From: Mesorhizobium mediterraneum
GTDB lineage: Bacteria; Pseudomonadota; Alphaproteobacteria; Rhizobiales; Rhizobiaceae
Length of the DNA stretch: 64,000 nt
Reading direction: 5' to 3'
Assembly: GCF_002284565.1 (NCBI RefSeq)
Contig: NZ_NPKI01000001.1
Coordinates: 24,742-88,741 of the forward strand
Of the stretch, positions 55,915 to 64,000 are shown piece by piece. Below the pieces are notes generated by a model. That model was not told the origin of the DNA. It worked only from the letters and a program-made list of their open reading frames with translations, and ran no database searches. Position numbers and translations under genes: made by a program. How positions within the stretch are numbered: position 1 is the stretch's first letter; the number at the start of each line of letters is the position of its first letter.

Positions 55915-56157
55915 ATGAACTGCCCGATGACCGCCGACGCAACCTCGCAGCTTCGTGAGATCTGGCTGGCTGACACCATTTGCCAAGACATTCCTGATGC
56001 GGCGGCTATGCACGGAACTGAGCATCTGTTCAGGGCCACGGGTGTGCTATACGGCTTTGATGGCTATTGGTTCGATGTTGCGCCGGCGCTGGCTGCCGGG
56101 AAAGAGCTTTCCATCCTATGCGTATCTGCCGGGCAGGCAACCGCATCCCGTGCGTGA
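55915..56157 (+). CDS. uncertain hypothetical ORF
   Basis: 80 residues from the ATG at 55915. The text L-R-E-I-W-L-A-D-T-I-C-Q-D-I-P-D-A-A, T-E-H-L-F-R-A-T and F-D-G-Y-W-F-D-V-A looks protein-like, but overlaps the start of the DUF309 gene in another frame and ends without a family. It may be the remnant of a gene whose end was replaced by the DUF309 gene. Confidence 0.3.
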   Translation: MNCPMTADATSQLREIWLADTICQDIPDAAAMHGTEHLFRATGVLYGFDGYWFDVAPALAAGKELSILCVSAGQATASRA

Positions 56158-56689
56158 TCCCGCGGGACATAGCTACAATAGCGAAGCCATGCCGTCGGCG
56201 GCAGAGGCGTCGCTGGACTCAGACATATTCCTTTGGGGTCTCGACCTCTTCAACCATGGTTATTACTGGGAAGCCCATGAGGCGTGGGAGGGTCTGTGGC
56301 AAGTTGCAGACCGAGACGCTCCGCTTCGGACGCTCTTCAAGGGATTGATCCTGTTATCGGCGGCCGGTGTGAAGATCCGCGAGGGCAAGCAGGCGGCGGC
56401 GATGCGTCATGCCGGACGCGCCGCGGCGCTCCTTCGTCGGCTGAACACGGCGGATCATACCTTCGAGCGTGCGCTCGGCATGTCACCCGCAGCGCTCGCC
56501 GAATACGCAGAAGCCGCGGCACGGATCCCGGCAGCCTTGCAGGCGACAGCGCTCGGTCAGCCCCAACCCGTGTTTGACTTCATTCTCGGACCAAGCTCCG
56601 GCGGAAAGGCCGATCAGCTCGCAAAAAACAAACAGTCATCCGTAGAAGTCGCCGGGAATAGACCGGACCCGTTGGGCCAACGTCACTGA
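56075..56689 (+). CDS. DUF309 protein
   Basis: 204 residues if started at the ATG at 56075; the start is uncertain because the conserved region ([19 protein letters not shown]) begins about 15 residues in. The core motif [18 protein letters not shown] and [14 protein letters not shown] define DUF309, a helical family with conserved His and Glu residues suggestive of a metal site. Function is unknown. The tail after about 165 is low-complexity. Confidence 0.8.
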   Translation: MLRRRWLPGKSFPSYAYLPGRQPHPVRDPAGHSYNSEAMPSAAEASLDSDIFLWGLDLFNHGYYWEAHEAWEGLWQVADRDAPLRTLFKGLILLSAAGVKIREGKQAAAMRHAGRAAALLRRLNTADHTFERALGMSPAALAEYAEAAARIPAALQATALGQPQPVFDFILGPSSGGKADQLAKNKQSSVEVAGNRPDPLGQRH

Positions 56690-56958
56690 CGAACGACGAT
56701 TGCCAGGTTTCGTTCACCTGGCCGTATTTTCGTGTAGCGCGGATTTTCGTCACGTTGTTTTCGGAATTACAAAAGCTCAAGACGGCATGGCTGCATATCG
56801 GTTCCGGCGCCTGGCAGCGAAACGGTTTCCGGTGGGAACGCCTATTAGCAATGGCTTATGGCGATACTTATGCTGCCGAGACATTTATTGCCTTCAGCCA
56901 CAACCATCACTATGTAGCAAGACTTCGCCTGCTGTCTTCAGGCCACCCGGAGAATTTC
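56690..56958. other. leader of the Ros/MucR gene
   Basis: About 270 bases with relatively AT-rich patches, suitable for the autoregulated promoters that Ros/MucR proteins bind. An open frame runs through, but coding character begins only at the ATG at 56959. No clear dyad was found. Confidence 0.45.
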
Positions 56959-57423
56959 ATGACAGAAGAAGCCGATCACAACCTCGACGCCCTCATCGAG
57001 CTTACCGCCGATGTCGTCTCAGCCTATGTCTCGAACAATCCGGTCCCAGTGGGCGATCTCCCCGCCCTGATCGGCCAAGTACATGCAGCACTGAAAGGAA
57101 CGGCCGGCAGTGTTTCCGCAGAACAGCCGCAGGCTCTCAAGCCTGCTGTTCCGATCAAGAAGTCGGTGATGGCGGACTACATCATCTGCCTTGACGATGG
57201 AAAGAAGTTCAAATCGCTAAAGCGCCATCTGTCGACCCACTATGGCCTCACGCCGGACGAATATCGCGCCAAATGGGGCCTGCCGGCGGACTATCCCATG
57301 GTCGCACCGAATTACGCCGCTGCGCGCTCGGCCTTGGCCAAGACCATGGGTCTCGGCCGCAAACCGAAAGAGTCGGAAACACCGGCGCCGGCGAAGCGGA
57401 CCGGCAAGAAGGTCGCAGCTTGA
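56959..57423 (+). CDS. Ros/MucR-family zinc-finger regulator
   Basis: 154 residues from the ATG at 56959 (GGAGAAT upstream). It starts [27 protein letters not shown], as in MucR/Ros. The zinc-finger region is C77-L-D-D80[10 protein letters not shown]90-L-S-T-H94: the second Cys of the Ros Cys2His2 finger is Asp here, as known in some rhizobial members that still fold. The C-terminus is basic. These proteins bind AT-rich promoters and repress exopolysaccharide and virulence or symbiosis genes. The target here is unknown. Confidence 0.9.
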   Translation: MTEEADHNLDALIELTADVVSAYVSNNPVPVGDLPALIGQVHAALKGTAGSVSAEQPQALKPAVPIKKSVMADYIICLDDGKKFKSLKRHLSTHYGLTPDEYRAKWGLPADYPMVAPNYAAARSALAKTMGLGRKPKESETPAPAKRTGKKVAA

Positions 57424-57839
57424 CTTTTATCTCTCGAGGGTCGTTCTGGAGCGCGTAGCCGCTATCGGGATGATCTGCGCAGAATAGGAAAAGGCGGGGG
57501 ACCAAACCACGCCTTACCTCGCGCTCATTCGCTCTTGCCGGGACGCAGGAGAAAATTTCAGCCAGTCTTCGCACAACCCACGCATCTACAAGGATCGCAT
57601 CGTTGGCGACTACGCAGTCAATGGCACGCCACCACCATATCAGTGGGGGATCGGCCGCAGCCCTGCATGAAGCTGCAAGCAAGGCTAATCGGTTCCGTCC
57701 CCGCATACTCCAGCTGAACATCGACATCATGTGCGCCAACAGCCAGCAGGCCAAGGGCTGCCTCGAACGCGCATACGCCTGGTGACATCAGCACGATTGA
57801 CGCGGCGAGCGCCTACGCGGCCGAGTTCGCTATCACTTC
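57424..57839. other. spacer, no gene seen
   Basis: About 415 bases after the Ros/MucR gene. Frames on both strands are short or compositional. It may contain further decayed parts of the ABC ATPase remnant that follows. Confidence 0.45.
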
Positions 57840-58090
57840 GTCTCCGCGCCATGGCGTCCGCTGCATCTCGGCCGAAGCCGCAATCGTCAGCGGCCTCTCG
57901 CGCGAAAGGCCCGAGGAGCTTCTTGTTCGCGTCGGGCTTAGCTGCAGTGCGGCCGATCGATGCCCGCACGCTTTTTCGGGAGGCCAAAGGCGGCCTGGCA
58001 CGCGCGCCGCTCATGCTGCAGCCGGATCTGCTTGTCGCTGACGAGCGCCGGCGCTCGACGTTTCGATCCAGGCGCAGATCTGCCCTCCTT
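57840..58090 (+). pseudogene. peptide ABC transporter ATPase remnant, multiple frameshifts
   Basis: One frame reads V-G-L-S-C-S-A-A-D-R-C-P-H-A-F-S-G-G-Q-R, the ABC signature of Opp/Dpp-type ATPases. The next frame gives G-L-A-R-A-P-L-M-L-Q-P-D-L-L-V-A-D-E, which is Walker B, and the first frame returns with A-L-D-V-S-I-Q-A-Q-I, the D-loop. At least two frame changes and lost bases separate them, and both ends of the gene are missing. It is a short dead piece of an oligopeptide or dipeptide importer ATPase. Confidence 0.8.
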
Positions 58091-58113
58091 GCGACAACGC
58101 AAAGGAGAGCAAA

Positions 58114-58266
58114 ATGACCAGCACCATTAACCTCTACAGCGGCCAGCTAGGGCAACAATTTTGGTGGGTGGGTCTTCGAGACAATGTCGATGCATACACC
58201 CAGGTAACGCCTTCGCACATGCGATATGCAATTTGTGCATTGCAATATCTGCGGCGATCGATATGA
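58114..58266 (+). CDS. small ORF with strong ribosome site
   Basis: 50 residues: M-T-S-T-I-N-L-Y-S-G-Q-L-G-Q-Q-F-W-W-V-G, ending R-R-S-I. AAAGGAGAGCAAA gives an optimal ribosome site 7 bases before the ATG, and an intrinsic terminator lies 87 bases after the stop. It is not related to the ABC remnant just upstream. No family is known. A short expressed peptide is plausible, but the codon evidence is too little to be sure. Confidence 0.45.
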   Translation: MTSTINLYSGQLGQQFWWVGLRDNVDAYTQVTPSHMRYAICALQYLRRSI

Positions 58267-58352
58267 TCCTGTTGTCGGGCCATCTACTCCTCCCAGATGC
58301 GATGCCCGGCGCTGAATGCGGTGCACCTCCTCCCGCGCTGCATTTCAAATCG

Positions 58353-58391
58353 AGCCCGCTGCCACCTCTTCCCGGCAGCGGGCTTTTTCTT
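58353..58391 (+). terminator. intrinsic terminator
   Basis: AGCCCGCTGCC (58353-58363) pairs with GGCAGCGGGCT (58374-58384), an 11-base perfect stem with a 10-base loop, followed by TTTTCTTT. It would end a rightward transcript from the small ORF at 58114. Confidence 0.85.
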
Positions 58392-58829
58392 TGTATGAGC
58401 GGCAATTTTGGGCCATGGCCAGTGTATTGGCTTCTAGGCGAGGCGAACGCTCCGGACTTCCAGGCCTTTCTTGCCTGCCCATATTCGACGAACGCTTTCT
58501 GTCCCTCCACAGCGCGCTGAGCCCTGAGCGGGTCAGCTCGGTGGCATGAACGAAGACATCCTTCTCACCGTTATCGGGTGCAAGAAGCCTGGAATGCTTC
58601 ACGGCCTCATGCTTGGCAAAACTCTGCCTATGGCCATGTATGCCTTCGCCTCATCACTCATCAAATACGATCGCGACGACCAACGGCTGCACGCCTTTCA
58701 GGCATAGTGCGATGCCGCCATTGGCCCCTTGAACGGTCAAGTCGGACACGCGTAACATCGCCATCTGAATTGAGTCTGCTTCATTGGTCCGGGCTAATGT
58801 CCGGAGTGGTCTGGATATTTCCCTTGGGT
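58392..58829. other. leader of the ABC exporter operon
   Basis: About 440 bases with no supported gene. The frame that becomes the exporter is open from 58578, but its first 84 codons do not resemble the family. The promoter of the exporter operon should lie here. Confidence 0.45.
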
Positions 58830-60683
58830 ATGGATGCAACCAGCGGCGCGGCGAAGCGCGGCAAATCGTTTGTCCATGTGGCGGAAGCCTCCTGGGGCAA
58901 AGGCCTCAGCACCCTGCTGCGTATCGTGCGAATGACGCTGCGCCATCCCTGGCAAGTCGCCATCACCATCGTTTCGACCTTCATTGCCGCGACGCTGCAG
59001 CTTTTCATTCCACGCTTGCTGGGACGCGCCATCGATCAGGCGCAGGGCGTCATGACTGCTGGTGCTGGTCCTGCGGCAGAGCACGCGCTGTGGAAGACGG
59101 CGCTCACGCTGCTCGTCGTCAGCATCCTGCGCGGCCTCTTCACTATGGCGCAGAACTACTATGGCGAGGCCGTCGGCCATCGGACCGGCTATGAACTGCG
59201 GCTGGCTTTTTATGAGAAGATCCAGCGCCTGAGCTTCTCCTTCCACGACCGGGTCCATACCGGCGATCTCATCACGCTCGGCCTGCTCGATCTCGACGGC
59301 GTGCGCATGTTCTTCTCCACCGGCATCCTGCGCGTCGTGCTGCTCGGCGTGCTGATCGGCGTCGGCGCTTATCTGCTGATCAGCACCGATCTCGTGCTCG
59401 GGCTGCTCAGCCTGAGTTTTGTGCCGTTCGTCGCCTGGCGGTCCTCGGTCACGCAGCTGGCGCTGCGCAGCACCTGGCTGACGTTGCAAGAGCGGCTGTC
59501 GGTGCTGAGCCGGGTGATGGATGAGAACCTCGGTGGCATCCGTGTCGTGCGTGCTTTTGCGGCGCAGCGGCATGAGCTGGAAAAGTTCGACCGCGCCAAG
59601 CAGGATGCGCTGGACCTCGCCAACCAGCGCGTCGGCATCCGCGTCAGCAACACCAGCGCCATGAACTTCTCGTTCCTCGCCGCCATGGGCTTGGTGCTCT
59701 GGTTCGGCGGCCAGAAGGTGATTGCGGGCCAGATCAGCGTCGGCACGCTGGCCCAGTTCCTCACCTTCATGACCATCTTGCAGATGCCAGTGCGCCAGCT
59801 CGGCCTGATGGTCAATTCATTCGCCCGCGCTTCGACCTGCGGCACGCGACTGTTCGAACTGCTGGACACCGAACTTGATATCGAGGACGCACCCGACGCC
59901 AGGGACCTTGTCGTCACTGACGGTGTGCTGCGCTTCGACAATGTCGGCTTCCGCTACGCGGGCGCTGGTCGCCCGACGCTATCCGGGATCTCCTTCGAGG
60001 CAAGGTCGGGCCAAACCATCGGCATTGTCGGTCCGCCCGGCAGCGGCAAATCGACCATCGCGCACCTGATCCCGCGCTTCTACGATGTGACGTCAGGTGC
60101 CATCACCATCGATGGCCAGGACATAAGCAAAGTCACGCTGCAATCGCTGCGCAAGGCGGTCGGCGTGGTGCAGCAGGACGCATTCCTGTTCACCACCTCG
60201 ATCGAGAACAACATCGCCTACGGCAATCCATGGGCGCGCGAGACCCGCATCGGGCAAGCCGCCGAGTATGCCCAATTGCACAACTACATCATCGGGCTTC
60301 CCGCCGGCTACACCACAGTCGTTGGCGAACGCGGCGCGTCGCTTTCTGGCGGCCAGCGCCAGCGCCTGACCATCGCCCGCAGCCTGATGCTGCGGCCATC
60401 GGTGCTGGTCTTCGACGATTCAACTGCTGCCATCGACGCCGGCACCGAGCAGCGGATCCGGGCAGCGATGAAACGCTTCGCCAAGGACCGCGTGACGCTC
60501 ATCATCTCGCACCGGCTGAGTTCACTGATGCATGCCGACCAGATCCTGTTCGTGGAGGGCGGCCGGATCGTCGAGCGCGGCACGCATGAGGAACTGCTGG
60601 CGCTCGGCGGACGCTACCGCGCCCTTTACGACCTGCAGCTGCGGCCGGACTATGACCGACCCGTTGTAACGGGAGCCGCGTGA
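58830..60683 (+). CDS. ABC exporter half-transporter A (degenerate ATPase)
   Basis: 617 residues from the ATG at 58830. A six-segment type IV exporter membrane domain (about 35-330) is followed by an ATPase domain: Walker A G-P-P-G-S-G-K-S-T near 397-405, signature L-S-G-G-Q-R-Q near 505, and Walker B V-L-V-F-D-D-S-T near 527. The residue after the Walker B Asp is Asp where catalytic Glu is expected, the mark of the degenerate half of a heterodimeric exporter (as in TM287/288-type pairs). It shares a TGATG junction with half B. The substrate is unknown, probably a drug or lipid. Confidence 0.9.
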   Translation: MDATSGAAKRGKSFVHVAEASWGKGLSTLLRIVRMTLRHPWQVAITIVSTFIAATLQLFIPRLLGRAIDQAQGVMTAGAGPAAEHALWKTALTLLVVSILRGLFTMAQNYYGEAVGHRTGYELRLAFYEKIQRLSFSFHDRVHTGDLITLGLLDLDGVRMFFSTGILRVVLLGVLIGVGAYLLISTDLVLGLLSLSFVPFVAWRSSVTQLALRSTWLTLQERLSVLSRVMDENLGGIRVVRAFAAQRHELEKFDRAKQDALDLANQRVGIRVSNTSAMNFSFLAAMGLVLWFGGQKVIAGQISVGTLAQFLTFMTILQMPVRQLGLMVNSFARASTCGTRLFELLDTELDIEDAPDARDLVVTDGVLRFDNVGFRYAGAGRPTLSGISFEARSGQTIGIVGPPGSGKSTIAHLIPRFYDVTSGAITIDGQDISKVTLQSLRKAVGVVQQDAFLFTTSIENNIAYGNPWARETRIGQAAEYAQLHNYIIGLPAGYTTVVGERGASLSGGQRQRLTIARSLMLRPSVLVFDDSTAAIDAGTEQRIRAAMKRFAKDRVTLIISHRLSSLMHADQILFVEGGRIVERGTHEELLALGGRYRALYDLQLRPDYDRPVVTGAA

Positions 60684-61507
60684 TGTCGACACATAGCGGC
60701 GACGAGAAGGAAGACACCAGCGGGCGGCCGACAAAGGCGGTCGTCGGCTCGCACCGGGACGAGGAAGAAGTCTTCGGCAAGGCCTATGATCCGCGCATCG
60801 TGCGGCGCATCTGGAGCTTCGTGAAACCGTATCGGGGCCGGATTTTCATCTCGGTCGCCGCGGTCCTGGTGTTCACGCTGACGCAGCTGGCGATCCCGCT
60901 GGTCATCCGCTACGCCATCGACCAAGGCATGGCGGCGGGCACGCTCGACCGGTCGGTGATGATCTGGGCGACGGGCGCCTTCGCGATGATCATCCTCATC
61001 AACTACGGCGCCAGCTATATGCAGGAGAGCGTGGTCGGCAAGGTGGCCGAAAACGTGCTCTCCGACCTGCGCCGCGCCATGTTCAGCCACCTGCAGCGGG
61101 TCTCGCTGAGCTTCATGGACAAGACCGAGGTCGGCCGGCTGATGTCGCGCCTGCAAGGCGACGTGAATTCGATGCAGGAATTCCTTGAAACGTCGGTGAT
61201 GTCGGTGGGCGATATCGTGCTGTTGTTCGGCATCGTCAGCGTCCTGCTCTGGCTCGATTTCCGGCTCGGGCTGCTGACGCTGTCGACCATGCCGGTTCTG
61301 TTCATCGTGCGCCTGTTCTGGCTGCCGCGCGCCAAGGTCGCCTTCATGGCGGCGCATGAAACCAACTCGATCGCCAACGGTGCGCTGGCCGAAGGCATCC
61401 ATGGCGTGCGCACGGTACAGAGCCTGGAACGCCAGCATGTCAATTTCGATCTTTATGACGAGAAGGTGCTGGCCAATCTCAACGCCCATCCGCCATTGTT
61501 GGGCTAA
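60683..61507 (+). pseudogene. ABC exporter half-transporter B, ATPase domain lost
   Basis: 274 residues from the ATG at 60683. After an N-terminal extension (residues 1-40) five or six exporter membrane segments are present, up to G-A-L-A-E-G-I-H-G-V-R-T-V-Q-S-L-E-R-Q, the intracellular helix before the last segments. The frame then meets foreign sequence at about 61490 and stops at 61507. A full half-transporter would need about 330 more residues, including Walker A, signature and Walker B. Since half A has the degenerate catalytic site, losing this ATPase should leave no working exporter. Confidence 0.88.
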
Positions 61508-62542
61508 ATCCAAATCGCCCACCTTCGTTGCAAAACTACCCTGGCAAGGGCTTTGAGGGAGTTTCGAAATTGGATTGTCTCCAGAGGATAGAGACGTTGA
61601 TCGATGAGGCCAGCGTGGATGCGATCGATAAGGCGCGCGTTTTGCTGGATCAGTTCAAAGGTAGGTCAGAAACACTCGCCCAAGCTATCGATGACTTCCT
61701 GCTTGATCTGATGACCCTGGTGTTCGTCGTAGAAACCACCCGCGAGAGGTTCCACAATCCGGCGCGGCGATTGGCGCGTGTGAGATTGACCAGGATCAGC
61801 CTGTTGTTGGCGTCGTAGTCTGAAACTTAGGGGTCCGTCCCGGTCAGAGAGAGGTCGCACCAGGAAGAAGGCGCCGACTGATTGTCGGCAAATCCGAGCG
61901 CACCAAACAGCTACGTTCTCTTGCGGCCGCTGGCCCTGGTGGCGAAAAGACGTGCGCCGAGGAACGCTACGGGACTGGCCAGCGCGATTTTTGAGCCAGC
62001 ACCGCGTCCGCGAGCCAGGGCCCAAGACTATGTTCGGCCTCCGGCAAGAGCCCGACGTCGAGCATCTTCGCATGCCCCGCGTCGATCTTACTTCGGAAGT
62101 ATTCCCCATGCCGAGCTATTAAGATCGGCGGCGCGCCGGATCGTTGATCGGCGCGTGCTGCATCTGCTCAAGATGTGGCGGGAATGCCCGGTCGAAGAAA
62201 CCGATGATCGAGGCCGGAAGACACGCACGGCCAAGGTGCGGGATTCGCTCAGCCGTATTCAACAGCACGACCTTGTAGCCCTCCAATGTACGGGTAATAG
62301 GCGCTGGCGAACACGACGTCGTGCCCCCCGGAAGGAGAAGGACGACGATCTTGCGCAAACCCTCAAAAGCGCCGCGCACCAGCGCCATTACGGCGGCCAT
62401 GGCATCATCGGCCGTAGTAAGCGCGACGGTGGGAATTGCGGGGTTACTCATTGCGACCCATCTCTACTCAAACAGGGTTCGCCCGTGGATTGGATGCGCC
62501 TGTCGGCAAAAAGTTCCCGAACCTGCGATGTTAGGTTGGCCG
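61508..62542. other. about 1 kb with no intact recognised gene
   Basis: Sequence replacing the end of the exporter. One rightward ORF (61570-61818) is possible. On the minus strand 62119-62451 is open (A-L-T-T-A-D-D-A-M-A-A-V-M-A-L-V-R-G) but without a family, and its end looks truncated. The rest is fragmentary. Confidence 0.45.
61570..61818 (+). CDS. doubtful hypothetical ORF
   Basis: 82 residues from a TTG at 61570 with GGGAGT upstream. The first 50 residues (L-Q-R-I-E-T-L-I-D-E-A-S, then A-R-V-L-L-D-Q-F-K-G-R-S-E-T-L-A-Q) are clearly helical and protein-like; the end is Arg-rich and looks like frame drift, so it may be truncated. The family is unknown. Confidence 0.35.
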   Translation: MDCLQRIETLIDEASVDAIDKARVLLDQFKGRSETLAQAIDDFLLDLMTLVFVVETTRERFHNPARRLARVRLTRISLLLAS

Positions 62543-63628
62543 CTATGCCACTGCTTGGAGCGGCGACTTGTCTGACACCTGCACGCGCGCCGCCGCCGCC
62601 AGCAGGTCGGTCTGGGTGATCAGGCCGAGGATGCGCCGCTCGGCATCGACGATGACGACGGCATGGCTGCGGCCGTCTGTGAGCACGGGAAGCAGGCTCA
62701 TCGCCGGCGTCTCGGGCGAGGCGGTGCCTGCCTTCGAGATCACGCCCTTCACCGTTTCGGTCGTCTGCGTCAGCTCGCGCAACCCCACGGCGCCGGCCAG
62801 CCGGCCGTCCGCATCGACCACCGGCAAGGCGCGGATGTTGTGGTCGAGAAGCTGCTTTCGCGCCACGGCGGCGGTGGCAGTTTCCGGCACCGAGATCACG
62901 TCGCAGGACATGATGTCCCGGCAAAGCAGCGTTCGGTGCGAGCGCGCCATCGCCTGCAACTCGACCTGGTGCAGCAGCCTTTCGAGGTCGTCGCGGCCAA
63001 TGTCGAAGGTTTCGTCCAAAGCGGCGAGCGCCGCATCGACGTCCTCGGGCCGAAAGCCGACACGCTCTATCGGCGGGCTGTCCGCGCTGCCGTGATTGTT
63101 TGCGGCGGCCACGTGGACATGCGGATAGTTGCGCCGTGACAGAAGGTGGAAAATAAAGCCTAGCGCCACCAAAATTGTCGAGTTCAGCGCCACCGGCACC
63201 AACGGGAACAGGAAGCCGAAGCTGAGCACGGCCGGTCCGCCAAGCACGGCCGTCAGCGCCGCGGCACCGCCTGGCGGATGCAAACAGCGAGTGAACGACA
63301 TCGTGGCGATCGCCAGCGCCACAGCGAGGCCCGACGCGATCACCGGATCGTGCACGAAATGCGCCACTGTCACGCCGACCAGTGCAGAGATCGAATTGCC
63401 GCCGATAATCGACCAGGGTTGCGCAAGCGGGCTCGACGGCACGGCAAAGAGCAGCACGGCGGAGGCGCCCATAGGGGCCACCAGCAGCGCCACATGCTGG
63501 CCGCCGCCCATCGCGAGCCCGCTGATCACGCCGGTCAGCGCGATGCCAATCGTGGCGCCAATGCAGGCGAGCAGCCGCTCGCGTAACGTCGCACCGGCAA
63601 GGATCGGAACAAAGAGGCGAAAGGCCAT
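62543..63628 (-). CDS. HPP-family membrane protein with two CBS domains
   Basis: 361 residues from the ATG at 63628; the frame is open to 63988, but that part lies in other sequence, including the groEL fragment. Four or five membrane segments (about 5-165) form the HPP domain with the naming motif H-P-P-G-G-A-A-A near 125. A linker leads to two CBS domains (about 230-290 and 300-350: D-I-M-S-C-D-V-I-S-V and A-L-P-V-V-D-A-D-G-R, then H-A-V-V-I-V-D). CBS pairs bind adenine nucleotides and control the membrane part. HPP proteins have been linked to nitrite transport in plants and cyanobacteria; the substrate here is open. Confidence 0.88.
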   Translation of the reverse strand: MAFRLFVPILAGATLRERLLACIGATIGIALTGVISGLAMGGGQHVALLVAPMGASAVLLFAVPSSPLAQPWSIIGGNSISALVGVTVAHFVHDPVIASGLAVALAIATMSFTRCLHPPGGAAALTAVLGGPAVLSFGFLFPLVPVALNSTILVALGFIFHLLSRRNYPHVHVAAANNHGSADSPPIERVGFRPEDVDAALAALDETFDIGRDDLERLLHQVELQAMARSHRTLLCRDIMSCDVISVPETATAAVARKQLLDHNIRALPVVDADGRLAGAVGLRELTQTTETVKGVISKAGTASPETPAMSLLPVLTDGRSHAVVIVDAERRILGLITQTDLLAAAARVQVSDKSPLQAVA

Positions 63629-63869
63629 TGTAAGCCCTGGGGCGAGGTGGAATTCTGCGCTGTTCGAAATGCCGCCGAAGCCATGGATTTGAAAGTCAAA
63701 CCAATCCGAATATTCGCGGCCAGTGGGAATATTATTGCGCGCACCGATTTGTGCGGTCGCCGCCAACGGCTGGTGCTTTTCAAATCGCGTCAGAGCCTGC
63801 GCTCGGAGATCTTCTACTGGAATGGATAGTATCGACTTCTCGATCTTCCGGAGGACGAGCGACTGGCAG

Positions 63870-64000
63870 CTCGTCGTCAACAAGCTGCGCGGCGGCCTGA
63901 AGATCGCCGCCGTCAAGGCGCGGGGCTTCGGTGATCGCCGCAAGGCCATGCTGGAAGACATCGCCATCCTCACCGGTGGCCAGGTCATTTCCGAAGACCT
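63870..64000 (+). pseudogene. groEL: groEL piece at the right edge
   Basis: From 63870 the plus strand reads [34 protein letters not shown] and T-G-G-Q-V-I-S-E-D, the apical-domain stretch of GroEL (about residues 262-305). The sequence before 63866 is not groEL, so the 5' end is missing, and the gene runs out of the window. The conserved Pro of K-A-P-G-F-G is Arg here. It is a 5'-truncated copy at least as far as can be seen. Confidence 0.8.

Noticed and set aside
61882..62619. A 245-codon plus-strand frame downstream of the broken exporter
   Set aside because: The residue use is compositional, it overlaps the HPP-CBS gene antisense at its end, and no family matches.
1..64000. tRNA, rRNA genes and repABC replication genes
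   Set aside because: I looked for the conserved tRNA T-arm and anticodon-stem layout, rRNA stretches and RepA/B/C motifs and saw none.

Overview
The window is GC-rich and looks like part of a conjugative plasmid, or plasmid-derived element, of a Rhizobiales bacterium, most likely Mesorhizobium or a close relative. The reasons are a Ti/Sym-plasmid style transfer system (trbL-F-G-H-I, traR/traM, traAFBH facing traCDG across an oriT and a TraR box), Ros/MucR and DUF982 proteins, an RcgA-like protein next to traR, and many families that recur on rhizobial plasmids (DUF736, ArdC, ParB-like, DUF3085, DUF1419, DUF3991-Toprim). No replication (repABC) genes and no traI are inside the window, so replicon type and quorum-signal source cannot be read here.

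Layout. 1-3.66 kb: end of the trb mating-pair operon (type IV secretion: TrbL partial, TrbF/VirB8, TrbG/VirB9, TrbH, TrbI/VirB10). 3.7-8.3 kb: a scar zone separating trb from the regulators, with a long inverted repeat, a GNAT acetyltransferase, a complete IS5-type insertion sequence with CTAG target duplication, a decayed cold-shock gene, and a truncated aspartase joined to an IS256 transposase start. 8.3-12.3 kb: an alpha/beta hydrolase and an RcgA-like membrane protein, then traR and its antiactivator traM, convergent. 12.7-21.0 kb: traH-traB-traF-traA leftwards and traC-traD-traG rightwards from an oriT with a nearly perfect tra box between traA and traC. TraA is the MOBQ relaxase-helicase, TraG the coupling protein, TraF a signal-peptidase-like maturase.

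21-44 kb is a plasmid accessory/maintenance island, mostly on the minus strand in translationally coupled groups: nuclease, WGR protein, DUF736, a PP-loop (PAPS-reductase-like) protein coupled to ArdC antirestriction protein, a DUF7007-like cluster, a long ParB-like protein, a roughly 1.7-kb-residue adenine-methylase/helicase (now frameshifted), DUF3085, DUF1419 and a DUF3991-Toprim protein. Their nature (methylase, helicase, antirestriction, primase-like) suggests establishment and restriction evasion after transfer.

44-64 kb is mosaic cargo with heavy decay: an adenylate/guanylate cyclase with a periplasmic sensor, gene stubs, an MFS/LysR divergent pair, a TPP riboswitch in front of a broken Bcr-like MFS gene, an AtsK-like alkylsulfate dioxygenase, two DUF982 genes, DUF309, a Ros/MucR regulator, a heterodimeric ABC exporter whose second half has lost its ATPase, an HPP-CBS membrane protein, and a groEL piece running off the right edge. 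At least a dozen genes here and in 4-8 kb are truncated or frameshifted, so this is either a rapidly decaying accessory region or one in which single-base errors in the assembly add to real decay.
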